Shown here in pieces: positions 1 through 8,979 of a DNA stretch of 64,000 nucleotides. Position 1 is the stretch's first letter. Every line of letters begins with the position of its first letter. This stretch comes from an uncultured Christensenellaceae bacterium (GTDB lineage: Bacteria; Bacillota; Clostridia; Christensenellales; Borkfalkiaceae): positions 18,875-82,874 of the forward strand of contig CAJUOV010000009.1 of the NCBI GenBank assembly GCA_910588695.1, written 5' to 3'. Under the pieces are notes generated by a model. That model was not told where the DNA came from and searched no databases. It worked only from the letters and a program-made list of their open reading frames with translations. Both the position numbers and the translations under genes were made by a program.

Positions 1-704
1 GGAGCGGCTTCCCCCGTATTCAGAGAGACCGCATAAACCCCGATTTTTCCCAACAAATACATATAATTTCCGAGCCGCAGACTCTCCCGAACATAATCGC
101 CTGCAAGAAGAGAGACTTCGCGATATTCTCCGTTCATAAACCAACGAAAAGTTTCGTCCTCGGTTTTATAGAGTAAATCCCCGTCGAGAATGCCGCGGTT
201 CAACCCTTCGTACAAAAGTTGGGCGTTGCGCGAAAAGAGTATGCCGTAACCGGACCGATCGTCGTAAAGATAGACTAACATATCGGAAACGGAAAAACAA
301 TAATCGCGCGGATCTTCGGGCGTCGGAATCGCGCAGACCATGCCCGACGATTTAGATAAATAGTTGTAATGATAGACAATAAACTCTTCGCCGACTTCGA
401 GAATGAAAAAAATTTCATACGTTTCGCGGACGTACCGATAAGAGTGAATGACAAATTCGTTCTCCCCGCATTCTTTTTCTGCGACGGTGACAACTCTCAG
501 CAGCGTTTCCTCCTCGGTGCCGTCCGTGAAAGAACGCATGTTTCCCCGATACAGAAACAGTCCCTCCGCCTTACCCATGCTTTCGGGAATCACATCCGCT
601 TCAGTACGAGGTTCTACCGAACATGCGGCGCAAAACAACGCGGGCACGAGAACAGCCAACGCCGAAATCGCAGAGATAAAAATACAGCGCAACCTCTTTT
701 TCAT
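1..704 (-). CDS. Predicted lipoprotein, 3' end outside the window
   Basis: This gene is read leftwards and runs off the left edge; about 234 codons are visible. The start is ATG at 704. The first 28 residues are a basic n-region (MKKRLR), a hydrophobic stretch and a cysteine in the context FCAACS, a weak lipobox, so membrane anchoring at about Cys28 is likely. The rest is acidic and rich in aromatic residues, with no domain I recognise; the visible end (VYAVSLNTGEAA) is vaguely like a beta-propeller blade, which is only an impression. It lies behind the terminator of the GH51 gene and has its own promoter, whose -10 box ends 6 nt before the ATG. No Shine-Dalgarno fits, so a leaderless mRNA is possible. 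Function unknown. Confidence 0.75.
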   Translation of the reverse strand, partial: MKKRLRCIFISAISALAVLVPALFCAACSVEPRTEADVIPESMGKAEGLFLYRGNMRSFTDGTEEETLLRVVTVAEKECGENEFVIHSYRYVRETYEIFFILEVGEEFIVYHYNYLSKSSGMVCAIPTPEDPRDYCFSVSDMLVYLYDDRSGYGILFSRNAQLLYEGLNRGILDGDLLYKTEDETFRWFMNGEYREVSLLAGDYVRESLRLGNYMYLLGKIGVYAVSLNTGEAA

Positions 705-710
705 AATTTT

Positions 711-739
711 ATTTTACCACTCTCTTTTTCCGAATGCAA
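711..739 (-). promoter_or_regulatory. Promoter of the left-edge lipoprotein gene
   Basis: TTGCAT (734-739), a 17-nt spacer and TAAAAT (711-716) on the minus strand. Only 6 nt (AAAATT) separate the -10 box from the ATG, so transcription should begin at or next to the start codon. Confidence 0.6.
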
Positions 740-749
740 GCGTTCAGAA

Positions 750-777
750 AAAAAATCTCCGCCTGCGCGGAGATTTT
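750..777 (-). terminator. Intrinsic terminator after the intracellular GH51 gene
   Basis: A GC-rich stem (AATCTCCGC / GCGGAGATT) with a CTGC loop is followed on the minus strand by a run of T. It begins about 7 bases past the GH51 stop codon. Confidence 0.8.
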
Positions 778-783
778 ACTAAA

Positions 784-2733
784 TTATTTCATAAATACAA
801 GCACGCTGAAACTTCTCGGCGGAAGGATCGCGGAGCGGGGAGCGGCGGGCGCAACTTCGACGGGCGCGATCTTATTGGGTTCTTCGATCGTGTTATAATC
901 GCTCAATTCTCCTTCAAGGCGGTGGATTCTCGTGAGAGAACCGAAATCGAAATCCGCTTCGAATTCCGCTTCGACCTCTTTTTCGGAGGCATTGACGACC
1001 TTTACGAATACCATTCCGTCTCTTTCCGCCGCAGACGCGTAAATTTTCAGATTTTCTTCCGACTCGGTAGGCAACGCAAAATCTCCCGCATAGCGGCTGT
1101 ACATCTGCTGAACGTAGTAGTTCGCCGTTGCGTAAGAGTTTTTTCCGTCAAACCAAATGAGATCGGGACTCCACTGCGTATAGCCGAGACGGGCAAAGAG
1201 CGGCGCATAAGAAGCCATAACGACCACGTCTGCATTCTGTTCCATTCCCGTCATAAACGCCGCTTCCGCAAGTCCTCCCTCCCAACGGTTTGCCTGCGGC
1301 GCGTTGAAAAGCGCGCATCCCGAATCGGGAATATGCGCCGCATACTCGCCCGCGTAGACCTTTCCCTCTCTCGGATAATCGTCGTAGAGGTGTACGTTCT
1401 TGTAGAGCCATTCGGGAGACACATAAAAATGCTCGTCCGAAGCATAGACAAATTCGGGATTTTCTTCGAGTTTTTTCCGCGTCCATCTCCATGCGCTCTC
1501 GTAAGAAGGAGTTCCGACCGTGGGACCTACCGTACCGATAATTTTAAGATCGGGATATTTTTCATGCAGACGCTTTTCGAAAATTTCGAAACGTTTATAA
1601 AATTCGTTGCTTTTTCCGTTTATTTCGTCAAGCCACTGTTCGTTGCCCACGCCCAAATATTCGAGCGCGAAAGGCTGCGGGTGCCCCATCTCGGCGCGCA
1701 CTCTGCCCCATACGGTGTCCGCGCCGCCGCGGGCAAATTCCACCACGTCCAATGCGTCCTGCACGCAAGTTTCGAATTCGGGACTGTCGAGCGGAGCAAA
1801 CTGCGTCGACATATATTGGCACGCGATTCCCACGCTCACCACGGGAAGCGGCTTCGCCCCCAGATATTCGCACAATCTGAAATACTCGTAAAAGCCGATC
1901 GCGAGCGTCTGCCCGTAGTGGGAAAACTCGGTACGGAAATGGTTGCCCTCATCCGCCGCATGCACCGCCCAGCGGTTCCAGTTATGCTTGCGGCGCTCCT
2001 TGATCCCGAGCGAATTTTTCCAGAGATACCTGTTTTCGAGGCTGTTTCCTTCGACAACGCATCCCCCCGGAAAACGCAAGAATCCGGGCTGCAATTCTTT
2101 CATGTAGCTAACGAGATCGCGGCGGAATACGCCGAACACAGCGTTTTCGGGGATCATCGAGAACGCATCGAGATGCACCGTGCCGCTTTTTGCGAGAGTG
2201 ATTGCAAAATCGCCCTTATCTAGAGATGCTTTGCTCTTTATGGTAAACTGATATCTGTGCCACTTTCCGTCCGCTTTGAAGCTGATTTTCTTGCCTATGA
2301 CCGCCGCGCCCTTATTGAAAACGCCGACAAACGCCGCGCCCTTGTAATCGTAAGAACGCGCGTAAAAGGAGACACGGTATTTCATTCCCCGTTCGAGATA
2401 TATTCCGTCGAATGCCTTATTCTTCATTCCCCCGCCCGCAACGGAAGCGACAAGGCGCATATAGTGCTGATTTTCGTTAAAGAGCGCACGGTCCGTCTTG
2501 ACTTTGAGAACCGCAGAATCGCGTTCGGGAAAGGACTCCCATGCGTAACCGCCGTCAGAGACGACGACGTACCGATCCCATTCGCCCGACGCGTCTTTCG
2601 CCTCGAAATTGGGATTTTCGAGCATTTCGGCATTCAGTCCGCCGTCGAGCGCATAGTTCAGATCCTCGATAAAGAGCCCGACTGTTCCCTTGGAGATCGC
2701 TTTTTTATTTTCGCGTGTAAATTGAATTTTCAT
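784..2733 (-). CDS. Intracellular GH51 alpha-L-arabinofuranosidase
   Basis: This 649-residue protein belongs to glycoside hydrolase family 51, which releases terminal arabinofuranose from arabinoxylan or arabinan oligosaccharides by a retaining mechanism. The predicted acid/base is Glu365 in LGVGNEQW and the nucleophile is Glu463 in YAGEYAAH; both are intact within the (beta/alpha)8 barrel. A carbohydrate-binding-like jelly roll precedes the barrel (about residues 45-195) and a beta-sandwich follows. There is no signal peptide, so it should act in the cytoplasm on imported oligosaccharides, unlike the lipoprotein GH51 at 25123-27468. It starts 20 nt after the Na/Pi cotransporter gene behind a good ribosome site (GAAGGGGG), so the two are probably co-transcribed. 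Confidence 0.9.
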   Translation of the reverse strand: MKIQFTRENKKAISKGTVGLFIEDLNYALDGGLNAEMLENPNFEAKDASGEWDRYVVVSDGGYAWESFPERDSAVLKVKTDRALFNENQHYMRLVASVAGGGMKNKAFDGIYLERGMKYRVSFYARSYDYKGAAFVGVFNKGAAVIGKKISFKADGKWHRYQFTIKSKASLDKGDFAITLAKSGTVHLDAFSMIPENAVFGVFRRDLVSYMKELQPGFLRFPGGCVVEGNSLENRYLWKNSLGIKERRKHNWNRWAVHAADEGNHFRTEFSHYGQTLAIGFYEYFRLCEYLGAKPLPVVSVGIACQYMSTQFAPLDSPEFETCVQDALDVVEFARGGADTVWGRVRAEMGHPQPFALEYLGVGNEQWLDEINGKSNEFYKRFEIFEKRLHEKYPDLKIIGTVGPTVGTPSYESAWRWTRKKLEENPEFVYASDEHFYVSPEWLYKNVHLYDDYPREGKVYAGEYAAHIPDSGCALFNAPQANRWEGGLAEAAFMTGMEQNADVVVMASYAPLFARLGYTQWSPDLIWFDGKNSYATANYYVQQMYSRYAGDFALPTESEENLKIYASAAERDGMVFVKVVNASEKEVEAEFEADFDFGSLTRIHRLEGELSDYNTIEEPNKIAPVEVAPAAPRSAILPPRSFSVLVFMK

Positions 2734-2752
2734 AATGCCCCCTTCCGGATAT

Positions 2753-4426
2753 TCAGCCGGCTATGACTTTATTTTCCGAAGACTGCTCGATGGAGTGCGC
2801 AATATATGTTATATGATCGGCAGCGCGTTCCAGATTCCCGACAAGATTGATGAATACGCTCGAATTCTGCGGTTGACACTTCCCTTCGTTGAGCCGTTCG
2901 ATATGTTTGCTCACAAGCGAACGACGGTCTTTATCGATCGCATCCTCCTGCGCGTCAACCTCTTCGAGTTTTGCAAAGTCCTTTCCGAGATAGGCGTCGA
3001 ACGAAAGATCGAACAGATTTTTGATTTTACCGTACATCCCTTCGAGCCCCGTCAAGAACTCCTGCGAAAACACGAGATTGTCGTTGACGTAGTGTCCCGT
3101 ATATTTTGTAACATTGTCGGCAAGTTCGCCGATACGCATGATGTCGTTGAGCACGTAGTGCAACGCCGATACCGTCTTTTCCTCGTCGATCGCAAGCGAT
3201 GAAGCAGACAGCTTGATAAGATAAGAGACGACTTTTTTATTCGCCGCAGCAAGTTCTTCATTATGCTCTACGACTTTCTCTTTGACTTTTTCGTCCTTTT
3301 TAAGGAACGCGCCGAACGAAAGATTGAGCGTATTCATGGCGTATGTAAAGATTTTACCCGTTTCCTGATAAAGATATCCGAGCGCGACAGACGGCGAAGT
3401 GAGAAGCCGTTCGTCCAGCTCGATGAGAGCGAGAGAACCCTCATCTTCCCCTTTCTTTTTATCTCGCACCAAAAGATTGGCAAGTTTTACGAACAACTTG
3501 ATAAAGGGCAAGAAGATCAAGGTGCACGTCACATTGAAAATGGTATGGAAGAGCGCGATGCACATTTCGGGATTTTTGGGGAACGCGGGGGTCAGAAGCG
3601 TATCGGCAAAACCCTGCCATGCGAGCAATAAAACGGCAAAGATGATCGCGCCGAAAAAGTTGAACAAAAAGTGAATGAGCGCCGCGCGCTTTGCGCTGGG
3701 ATTCGCCCCGAACGAAGAGATGAGCGCCGTGATACAGGTACCGATATTCGAACCGATGATAATGAAGTAGAGCGCGTTGCCCGCCCCGCCGCCGATCGCG
3801 ATTCCGCTCGCCGTCATGGAGATAATAATTGCGTTGACCGCCGTCGAAGACTGTACGAGCGCAGTGATCGCAATACCGATCAAGAGAAGCAACAACGGGT
3901 GGATTTTCGCGCCGAATACGCGTTTGATGACTTCGGCTTCTTCGCCGTCTGTGGGGAACGCCCCCTTCATCACCATAAGCCCCACAAAAATCAATCCGAA
4001 TCCCGCAAGCGCACTACCGATCGCCTTTACTTTTTCCTTTTTCGAAATCATCAGCATGAGCGCGCCGACCGCCGCACAGGCGAGAAAGAACGTTGTAATT
4101 TCGATGTCGCTCAAAGAGACGATCCAAGTGACGAGCGTTGTTCCGATGTTCGCGCCCATGATCATGGCGGTCGCCTGAAAAAGCGTCATGATTCCCGCAT
4201 TGACGAGACCGACGACCATGACCGTCGTAAATGCGGAACTCTGCCCGAGCACCGTGACCGCGGTACCGATCCCAACGCAGGCAAAACGGTTCTTCGCCGT
4301 TTTGTTGAGCATCGCTTTGAGCTTATTGTGCGCGAGCCTCGTCAGATTTTCGGAGAGCATTTTCATGCCGATGAGAAGCGCGCCCATGCCACCCAAAATC
4401 TCTAATATGATGTAAACATAGCCCAT
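2753..4426 (-). CDS. Na+/phosphate cotransporter with PhoU-like tail
   Basis: A 557-residue inner-membrane protein of the NptA/Na-Pi cotransporter family. The transporter half contains the two inverted-repeat QSS motifs that define the family (GQSSAFTTVMVV and LVQSSTAVNAIII), each next to membrane helices. The C-terminal third is a soluble helical PhoU-like domain (about residues 340-540). I chose ATG 4426 because GAGAGG lies 8 nt upstream; an in-frame ATG at 4465 has no ribosome site. A promoter lies about 60 nt upstream. Phosphate uptake is the family role; the PhoU-like tail may sense or gate it. Co-transcription with the downstream arabinofuranosidase is likely but the functional link is unclear. 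Confidence 0.9.
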   Translation of the reverse strand: MGYVYIILEILGGMGALLIGMKMLSENLTRLAHNKLKAMLNKTAKNRFACVGIGTAVTVLGQSSAFTTVMVVGLVNAGIMTLFQATAMIMGANIGTTLVTWIVSLSDIEITTFFLACAAVGALMLMISKKEKVKAIGSALAGFGLIFVGLMVMKGAFPTDGEEAEVIKRVFGAKIHPLLLLLIGIAITALVQSSTAVNAIIISMTASGIAIGGGAGNALYFIIIGSNIGTCITALISSFGANPSAKRAALIHFLFNFFGAIIFAVLLLAWQGFADTLLTPAFPKNPEMCIALFHTIFNVTCTLIFLPFIKLFVKLANLLVRDKKKGEDEGSLALIELDERLLTSPSVALGYLYQETGKIFTYAMNTLNLSFGAFLKKDEKVKEKVVEHNEELAAANKKVVSYLIKLSASSLAIDEEKTVSALHYVLNDIMRIGELADNVTKYTGHYVNDNLVFSQEFLTGLEGMYGKIKNLFDLSFDAYLGKDFAKLEEVDAQEDAIDKDRRSLVSKHIERLNEGKCQPQNSSVFINLVGNLERAADHITYIAHSIEQSSENKVIAG

Positions 4427-4488
4427 AGACTTGTCCTCTCTCGTAAGCGAAACGGCTTTTTGCATAACCGCAAAATTCCCGTATTTTT

Positions 4489-4517
4489 ATTATAATTGAA
4501 AGTCGGTATTTTGTCAT
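4489..4517 (-). promoter_or_regulatory. Promoter of the Na/Pi-GH51 operon
   Basis: ATGACA (4512-4517), 17-nt spacer, TATAAT (4489-4494) on the minus strand. The predicted start leaves a leader of about 55 nt to ATG 4426. Confidence 0.65.
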
Positions 4518-4552
4518 TCTTTTTACGGCTATTTGCAAAAAATATTTTGCCC

Positions 4553-4588
4553 CACAAAAAACTCTCCCCGAAATTTCGGGGAGAGTAA
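4553..4588 (-). terminator. Terminator of the InlB-repeat lipoprotein gene
   Basis: A perfect 26-bp palindrome (arms ACTCTCCCCG / CGGGGAGAGT, centre AAATTT, 4561-4586) followed on the minus strand by TTTTTG. Confidence 0.85.
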
Positions 4589-4619
4589 AACCGTTTATTT
4601 TATAGTTTTATATCAAATA

Positions 4620-6611
4620 TTAAGACGCATACGTCCCTTTAACAAGGCTTACCGTATCGCTTACGAATGCGGAACCGTCCGCATTGGAAATACCGAACTC
4701 TAAATTCTCCAAATTCAATCCGGTTACTTCGATAATTCTCGTTGCAATAATCGTTTCCATATTTGTGTCGTCGCTTGCATATTTATTACAAACAATTCTC
4801 ATCGTTCCCGCATTATCCAAAGAAACGCTGACCTGCAAACGCGAATTCGGAAGAGTTTCATTGTCATGAGTGTTGTGCACCATATTCGTACCTTCGACTG
4901 CTCCGTTAATCGTCTTACCCGAAGGCGTACTGGGAGTCCAACCGTCTATATAGCGAATTTCATAAACTAAATTTCCGTTTTCACGAATCGTTAAGATTGC
5001 TCCCGCCCATTGATTAACGGAAAAATCAGAATATTGCATTGTAAATACAGCAGTGTTCCCCGCCGCAAGAGTCGTTCTTATATCGGACGAAGTCTGACTG
5101 GTCCACCAATTCGTATTAGTTACCGTAAGACTGCTTTCTGTAAGCGTCGCATTACAAATATTACAGGTATTGTTTACTGCGTCTTTATGAGTGCAAATAA
5201 TTTTACAAATTGAGCATGCGCCGTTAATATAATTGTGCGCGGTATGAACTGGATTCACTTGATCGCAACCAGCTTCTGTGCAAACGTCGTCGTTGCCGTA
5301 AACATGGGTGTGACGATTGAGTTCGGTTAAATCGATATAACATTTTTCCGAACCGAAGCCAAGTTTATAGCTTTCCGCAAAAGTCTGACCGCTTGCAGGC
5401 ACAATTGTATAGACCATGGTCTGCGTTAAATCGGCTTTTGTTGCAACAAGCGTAACAACAATCTTAGAATCGCTGGTCCAATTATACGTGATTTTAACGT
5501 TGCAATCTGCGATTACGGTTTTGAAATTATCCCAATTGATACCGTTCGCATCTTTCTGGATAACTCCCCAATTTTCCGCCGCAGACATATCTGCGCCCGC
5601 TCCGCCATTCGCGGTATCGTTCACCCAATTGTCCATACGGAAAGCGCCGTTCGGCGTTTCTCCGCTCCAAAGCACGGCAAAAATCGTATGGTAATTTTGA
5701 GTCGCGTCGGAAGTCATCTTTCCTGTAACTTCCACTTTCTCACCCTGAGTGATCGTCGTGCTGTACGGCGCAATCGCATAATTGTTCGAAAAATCTTTTG
5801 CCCCTACTTCCAAATGATAACTGACAGGGAACAGAGTTATCGTTTTGCCGACTGCGTTGCCGAAAAGTTCGCTGATAAGCGTTTCTCCATCGGCTTTTTT
5901 TTCTGCATTTCCCTTGACCGCCCATTCGTTCACGAAAAAGTTCTCGCTGTCGGTAATATTCGTAGGGAATTTACCGGCGGTTCCGAGCTTTTCGGTTGCC
6001 TCATACTCTACGGAAGTTCCTTCCGTTGCGTCTTCGGATTCAAGGAAGACGACCGTATAAAAACCTTCTTTCTCAAATACCGCGGTGAGCGTAACGTTGC
6101 CCGTCACGGTATACTGCGTTCCCGCCGCCAGCACCGTCTCGGTCTCGCCGACTTTCCAGCCCGCGAACGTGTAATTTTCCTGCGCTTCGACAGCGGGCAG
6201 AGCGACCTGCTTTCCGTCTGCGATCACTTGCGCCTCGGGAATGGTTACGCCGTCCGCCTCAAAATGCGATTCGCCCCATTCGTAGGTCACCGTAAACAAC
6301 TCCGCCCATTTCGCCGTAAAGGTCACGTTGCTTGCAGGCATTGTAAACTGCGCGCCCGCCGCGTAAACATTGTTGTTATACGTCCAGCCCGCGAACTCGA
6401 AGCCCGTATTCGTGAACGTATTGTCTTTCAACGTAAACTTATCGCCCTTTTGGTGTTGCGCTTCGGTCGGAGCGGTACCCGTTACCGTAGCACCCCCCCC
6501 CGCGTAAGTTACATTATACAAGGTTTCTTCACCGCAAGCGGCGAACGCGACTGCTGCTGCGGCGCATACGAGCGACGCGGACAGTACAGTTACAAGTGTT
6601 TTCTTTTTCAT
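4620..6611 (-). CDS. InlB B-repeat surface lipoprotein with Cys/His cluster
   Basis: This 663-residue exported protein has a signal peptide ending in a lipobox-like AFAAC (Cys26). Residues about 32-260 hold two clear InlB B-type (Listeria-Bacteroides) beta-grasp repeats and a weaker third; repeat units end in hallmarks such as GWTYNN, FTMPASNVTFTAKW and GWKVGETE. A middle beta-rich region of unknown type follows. Around residues 440-500 is a cluster of Cys and His (DVCTEAGC, GACSICK, NTCNICN), a short motif I have seen in clostridial surface proteins and which could bind metal. The last 150 residues look like a beta-sandwich, possibly a carbohydrate-binding module. It is a single-gene unit with a strong promoter and a perfect terminator. 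Adhesion or glycan capture is a guess. Confidence 0.75.
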   Translation of the reverse strand: MKKKTLVTVLSASLVCAAAAVAFAACGEETLYNVTYAGGGATVTGTAPTEAQHQKGDKFTLKDNTFTNTGFEFAGWTYNNNVYAAGAQFTMPASNVTFTAKWAELFTVTYEWGESHFEADGVTIPEAQVIADGKQVALPAVEAQENYTFAGWKVGETETVLAAGTQYTVTGNVTLTAVFEKEGFYTVVFLESEDATEGTSVEYEATEKLGTAGKFPTNITDSENFFVNEWAVKGNAEKKADGETLISELFGNAVGKTITLFPVSYHLEVGAKDFSNNYAIAPYSTTITQGEKVEVTGKMTSDATQNYHTIFAVLWSGETPNGAFRMDNWVNDTANGGAGADMSAAENWGVIQKDANGINWDNFKTVIADCNVKITYNWTSDSKIVVTLVATKADLTQTMVYTIVPASGQTFAESYKLGFGSEKCYIDLTELNRHTHVYGNDDVCTEAGCDQVNPVHTAHNYINGACSICKIICTHKDAVNNTCNICNATLTESSLTVTNTNWWTSQTSSDIRTTLAAGNTAVFTMQYSDFSVNQWAGAILTIRENGNLVYEIRYIDGWTPSTPSGKTINGAVEGTNMVHNTHDNETLPNSRLQVSVSLDNAGTMRIVCNKYASDDTNMETIIATRIIEVTGLNLENLEFGISNADGSAFVSDTVSLVKGTYAS

Positions 6612-6667
6612 TTTCTTCCCCCTTTTTGGTATTGAATTTCACGTAGGATTTATAAAATCCATATCTT

Positions 6668-6696
6668 ATTATAAAATAAATAACGAATTTTGTCAA
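6668..6696 (-). promoter_or_regulatory. Promoter of the InlB-repeat lipoprotein gene
   Basis: Near-consensus TTGACA (6691-6696), 17-nt spacer, TATAAT (6668-6673), with a leader of about 50 nt carrying a GGGGGAAG ribosome site. This should be one of the strongest promoters in the window. Confidence 0.8.
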
Positions 6697-6717
6697 TACC
6701 GATTTCAAATTTTTTTG

Positions 6718-6755
6718 AAAAATACGCTCCGAGGGAAAAATTCCCTCGGAGCGCG
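6718..6755 (-). terminator. Terminator of gdhA
   Basis: A 13-bp stem CGCTCCGAGGGAA / TTCCCTCGGAGCG (6725-6753) followed on the minus strand by TATTTTTC. Confidence 0.8.
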
Positions 6756-6771
6756 TTCAGATGACTTTTAT

Positions 6772-8106
6772 TCAAACAACGCCCTGCGCAAGCATGGCTT
6801 CGGCAACTTTTTTGAAACCCGCAATATTCGCGCCCGCAACATAGTCGCCCGCAACGCCGTATTCTTCCGCCGCCGCATCCATATTGCGGTAAATATTCAC
6901 CATGATGTTTTTGAGCTTTTGATCCACTTCTTCAAAAGTCCAGAAGAGCCGTCCGCTCGACTGTGCCATTTCGAGCGCGCTTGTGGCAACGCCGCCCGCA
7001 TTTGCAGCTTTTGCAGGCAAAAAGAGCACGCCCGCCTTTCGGAACGCGGCGATGCCTTCGAGCGTCGTCGGCATATTTGCTCCCTCGCCTATAACTTTCA
7101 CGCCGTTTTTGACGAGCGACCTTGCGTCTGCGCCGTCGATCTCGTTCTGCGTCGCGCACGGCAGAGCGACGTCGCAGGGAATATTCCAGATTCCCTTGCA
7201 CCCCTCGGTGTATTCCGCGCCCTTTACTCGTTTCGCGTATTCCGAAATGCGTCCCCGTTCGATCTCTTTGATTTGTTTCACGATCTCCAACTTAATACCG
7301 TCTTTATCGTAGATATATCCGTTGGAATCGTACATCGCAACGACTTTTGCCCCCATCGACTGCGCCTTTTCCACAGCATAGATCGCAACATTGCCCGAAC
7401 CGGAAACGATCAACGTTTTATCTTTCAGTCCGTCGCCGCGGCAGTTGAGCGCCTCTTCCGTCATATATACGAGCCCGTAGCCGGTCGCCTCTTTCCGCGC
7501 GAGCGAACCGCCGTAAGAGAGTCCTCTCCCCGTCAGCACGCCCACATGCTCGCCCGCGATACGCTTGTACTGTCCGAACAGATACCCGATCTCTCTGCCG
7601 CCGACGCCGATGTCGCCTGCGGGCACGTCGGTATCCGCGCCGACATGGCGGTAAAGTTCCGTCATAAAGCTCTGGCAGAAACGCATGATCTCCTGCTCGC
7701 TCTTGCCTTTGGGATCGAAATCCGAACCGCCCTTGCCTCCCCCGATGGGAAGCCCCGTCAGACTGTTTTTGAGAATTTGCTCCATTCCCAAAAATTTAAT
7801 GACGGATAGATTGACGCTCGGATGAAAACGCAGACCGCCTTTGTAGGGTCCGATCGCACTGTTGAACTGCACACGGTATCCCCTGTTTACACGCACATTT
7901 CCCTGATCGTCTACCCAAGGAACCCGGAACATAATTGTGCGTTCCGGCTCTGTAAACCGCTCCAAGAGTCCGTATTTTTCATATTCGGGATGGCACTCCA
8001 CCACGGGTTGCAGTCCGTTTAATATCTCTGTCGCCGCCTGATGAAACTCCGCTTCGTTCGGATTTTTCGTTTTTAATTCCGCAAGAACTCTTTCAATGTA
8101 TTTCAT
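6772..8106 (-). CDS. gdhA: Glutamate dehydrogenase (NADP-type)
   Basis: A 444-residue hexameric-type glutamate dehydrogenase, interconverting 2-oxoglutarate plus ammonium and glutamate in the cytoplasm. The length fits the roughly 450-residue NADP(H) class used for ammonium assimilation. Visible signatures are PYKGGLRF (Lys89, substrate binding), LPIGGGKGGSDFDP (catalytic Lys125) and a Rossmann motif SGSGNVA around residue 240. The start has GGGAGAAAG upstream and a TATAAT box lies at 8145-8150; I see no convincing -35 box, so an activator could be involved. It is monocistronic, with a terminator downstream. Confidence 0.95.
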   Translation of the reverse strand: MKYIERVLAELKTKNPNEAEFHQAATEILNGLQPVVECHPEYEKYGLLERFTEPERTIMFRVPWVDDQGNVRVNRGYRVQFNSAIGPYKGGLRFHPSVNLSVIKFLGMEQILKNSLTGLPIGGGKGGSDFDPKGKSEQEIMRFCQSFMTELYRHVGADTDVPAGDIGVGGREIGYLFGQYKRIAGEHVGVLTGRGLSYGGSLARKEATGYGLVYMTEEALNCRGDGLKDKTLIVSGSGNVAIYAVEKAQSMGAKVVAMYDSNGYIYDKDGIKLEIVKQIKEIERGRISEYAKRVKGAEYTEGCKGIWNIPCDVALPCATQNEIDGADARSLVKNGVKVIGEGANMPTTLEGIAAFRKAGVLFLPAKAANAGGVATSALEMAQSSGRLFWTFEEVDQKLKNIMVNIYRNMDAAAEEYGVAGDYVAGANIAGFKKVAEAMLAQGVV

Positions 8107-8237
8107 TTCTTTCTCCCGCGCCGCGTATTTGTTTCGGCTCTTCTATTATAGCAAATCAAAAAAATTTTGCACGGTTTTAACCGAAAAAATTGTCGATCCG
8201 AACCTTTATATTTTCTTATAGTTATTATAAGTTGCGC

Positions 8238-8939
8238 TTATATTTCTCCGTCAAGCATAGAAATCAGGCGGGGAAGATCGTGCGGAGTAAGAATTTTTTT
8301 GATCGCGCCCTTTCCGTCTGAAACGACAACGGCGAGCAAGCGGCGGTTTTCGGCAAACGCGTCGACCGCGTCTTCCACGCTGTCGCTCTCTTTGAGCACT
8401 TTGAAATAGAGCGCGTCTCCCTCGCCGATGAGCGCTCCCGCTTCCAAATCCAAAAATCCGTCGGCAGATTCCCCGCGCATGAGCGCTTCGCCGAGAGAAC
8501 GAACGATGGATCGGTTATTGACGATCCCGATAAATCTGCCGTTTTTATATACGGGAAGATTGGAATAACCCGTTTTGGCAATGAGCTTGGCGGCGGTCCC
8601 TACGCTGTCACAGCTCTCCACTCCCACGACGGGAGCCTTGCTCTTCAACTCGCTCAGCTTGGGCGGCGCGGTCAAAAGTTTTGCGATCTTTACGATGAGC
8701 GCGGTCGCCTCGTCGGTCGGTTCCGCGATCACCTTGTCGCCCGTCGTGTTATGAACGATCGCGTTTCTCAGCCGCGCAAACGCAAGAAGCTCGTCCTCGT
8801 ATTTTCCGACAGCGGACTGCACGGGCGCAAGACGGCGCACGAGGTCGGAAAATCCCGGCGTGCCCTTGCCGCGGTACAGCGAGCGCATACGGGCGTCGAT
8901 TTCGTTATAGGCGGAAATAAATTCCAATGCGTTGCTCAT
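8238..8939 (-). CDS. HEPN-like/CBS-pair protein
   Basis: This 233-residue cytoplasmic protein has two halves. Residues 1-95 are helical and include ARLRNAIVHN, where Arg58-x4-His63 matches the Rx4-6H motif of HEPN ribonuclease-type domains. Residues about 103-230 are a tandem CBS pair (first unit with SNLPVYKNGRFIGIVN, second with LLAVVVSDGKGAIKKILT), a module that usually binds adenine nucleotides and controls an attached domain. The combination suggests a nucleotide-gated HEPN protein, but some RNxxxH helices are structural only and I cannot tell which applies. The -10 box ends 6 nt before the ATG, predicting a leaderless mRNA. Confidence 0.7.
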   Translation of the reverse strand: MSNALEFISAYNEIDARMRSLYRGKGTPGFSDLVRRLAPVQSAVGKYEDELLAFARLRNAIVHNTTGDKVIAEPTDEATALIVKIAKLLTAPPKLSELKSKAPVVGVESCDSVGTAAKLIAKTGYSNLPVYKNGRFIGIVNNRSIVRSLGEALMRGESADGFLDLEAGALIGEGDALYFKVLKESDSVEDAVDAFAENRRLLAVVVSDGKGAIKKILTPHDLPRLISMLDGEI

Positions 8940-8945
8940 ATCTTT

Positions 8946-8973
8946 ATTATACCACGTCTGTCGATTTTTTCAA
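8946..8973 (-). promoter_or_regulatory. Promoter of the HEPN-like/CBS gene
   Basis: TTGAAA (8968-8973), 16-nt spacer, TATAAT (8946-8951). AAAGAT alone separates the -10 box from the ATG. Confidence 0.6.
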
Positions 8974-8979
8974 CAAAAA

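Noticed and set aside
448..2223. 591-codon plus-strand open frame opposite the GH51 gene
   Set aside because: Antisense shadow of a clear GH51 enzyme; composition is Arg/Phe-rich and no motif or ribosome site supports it.
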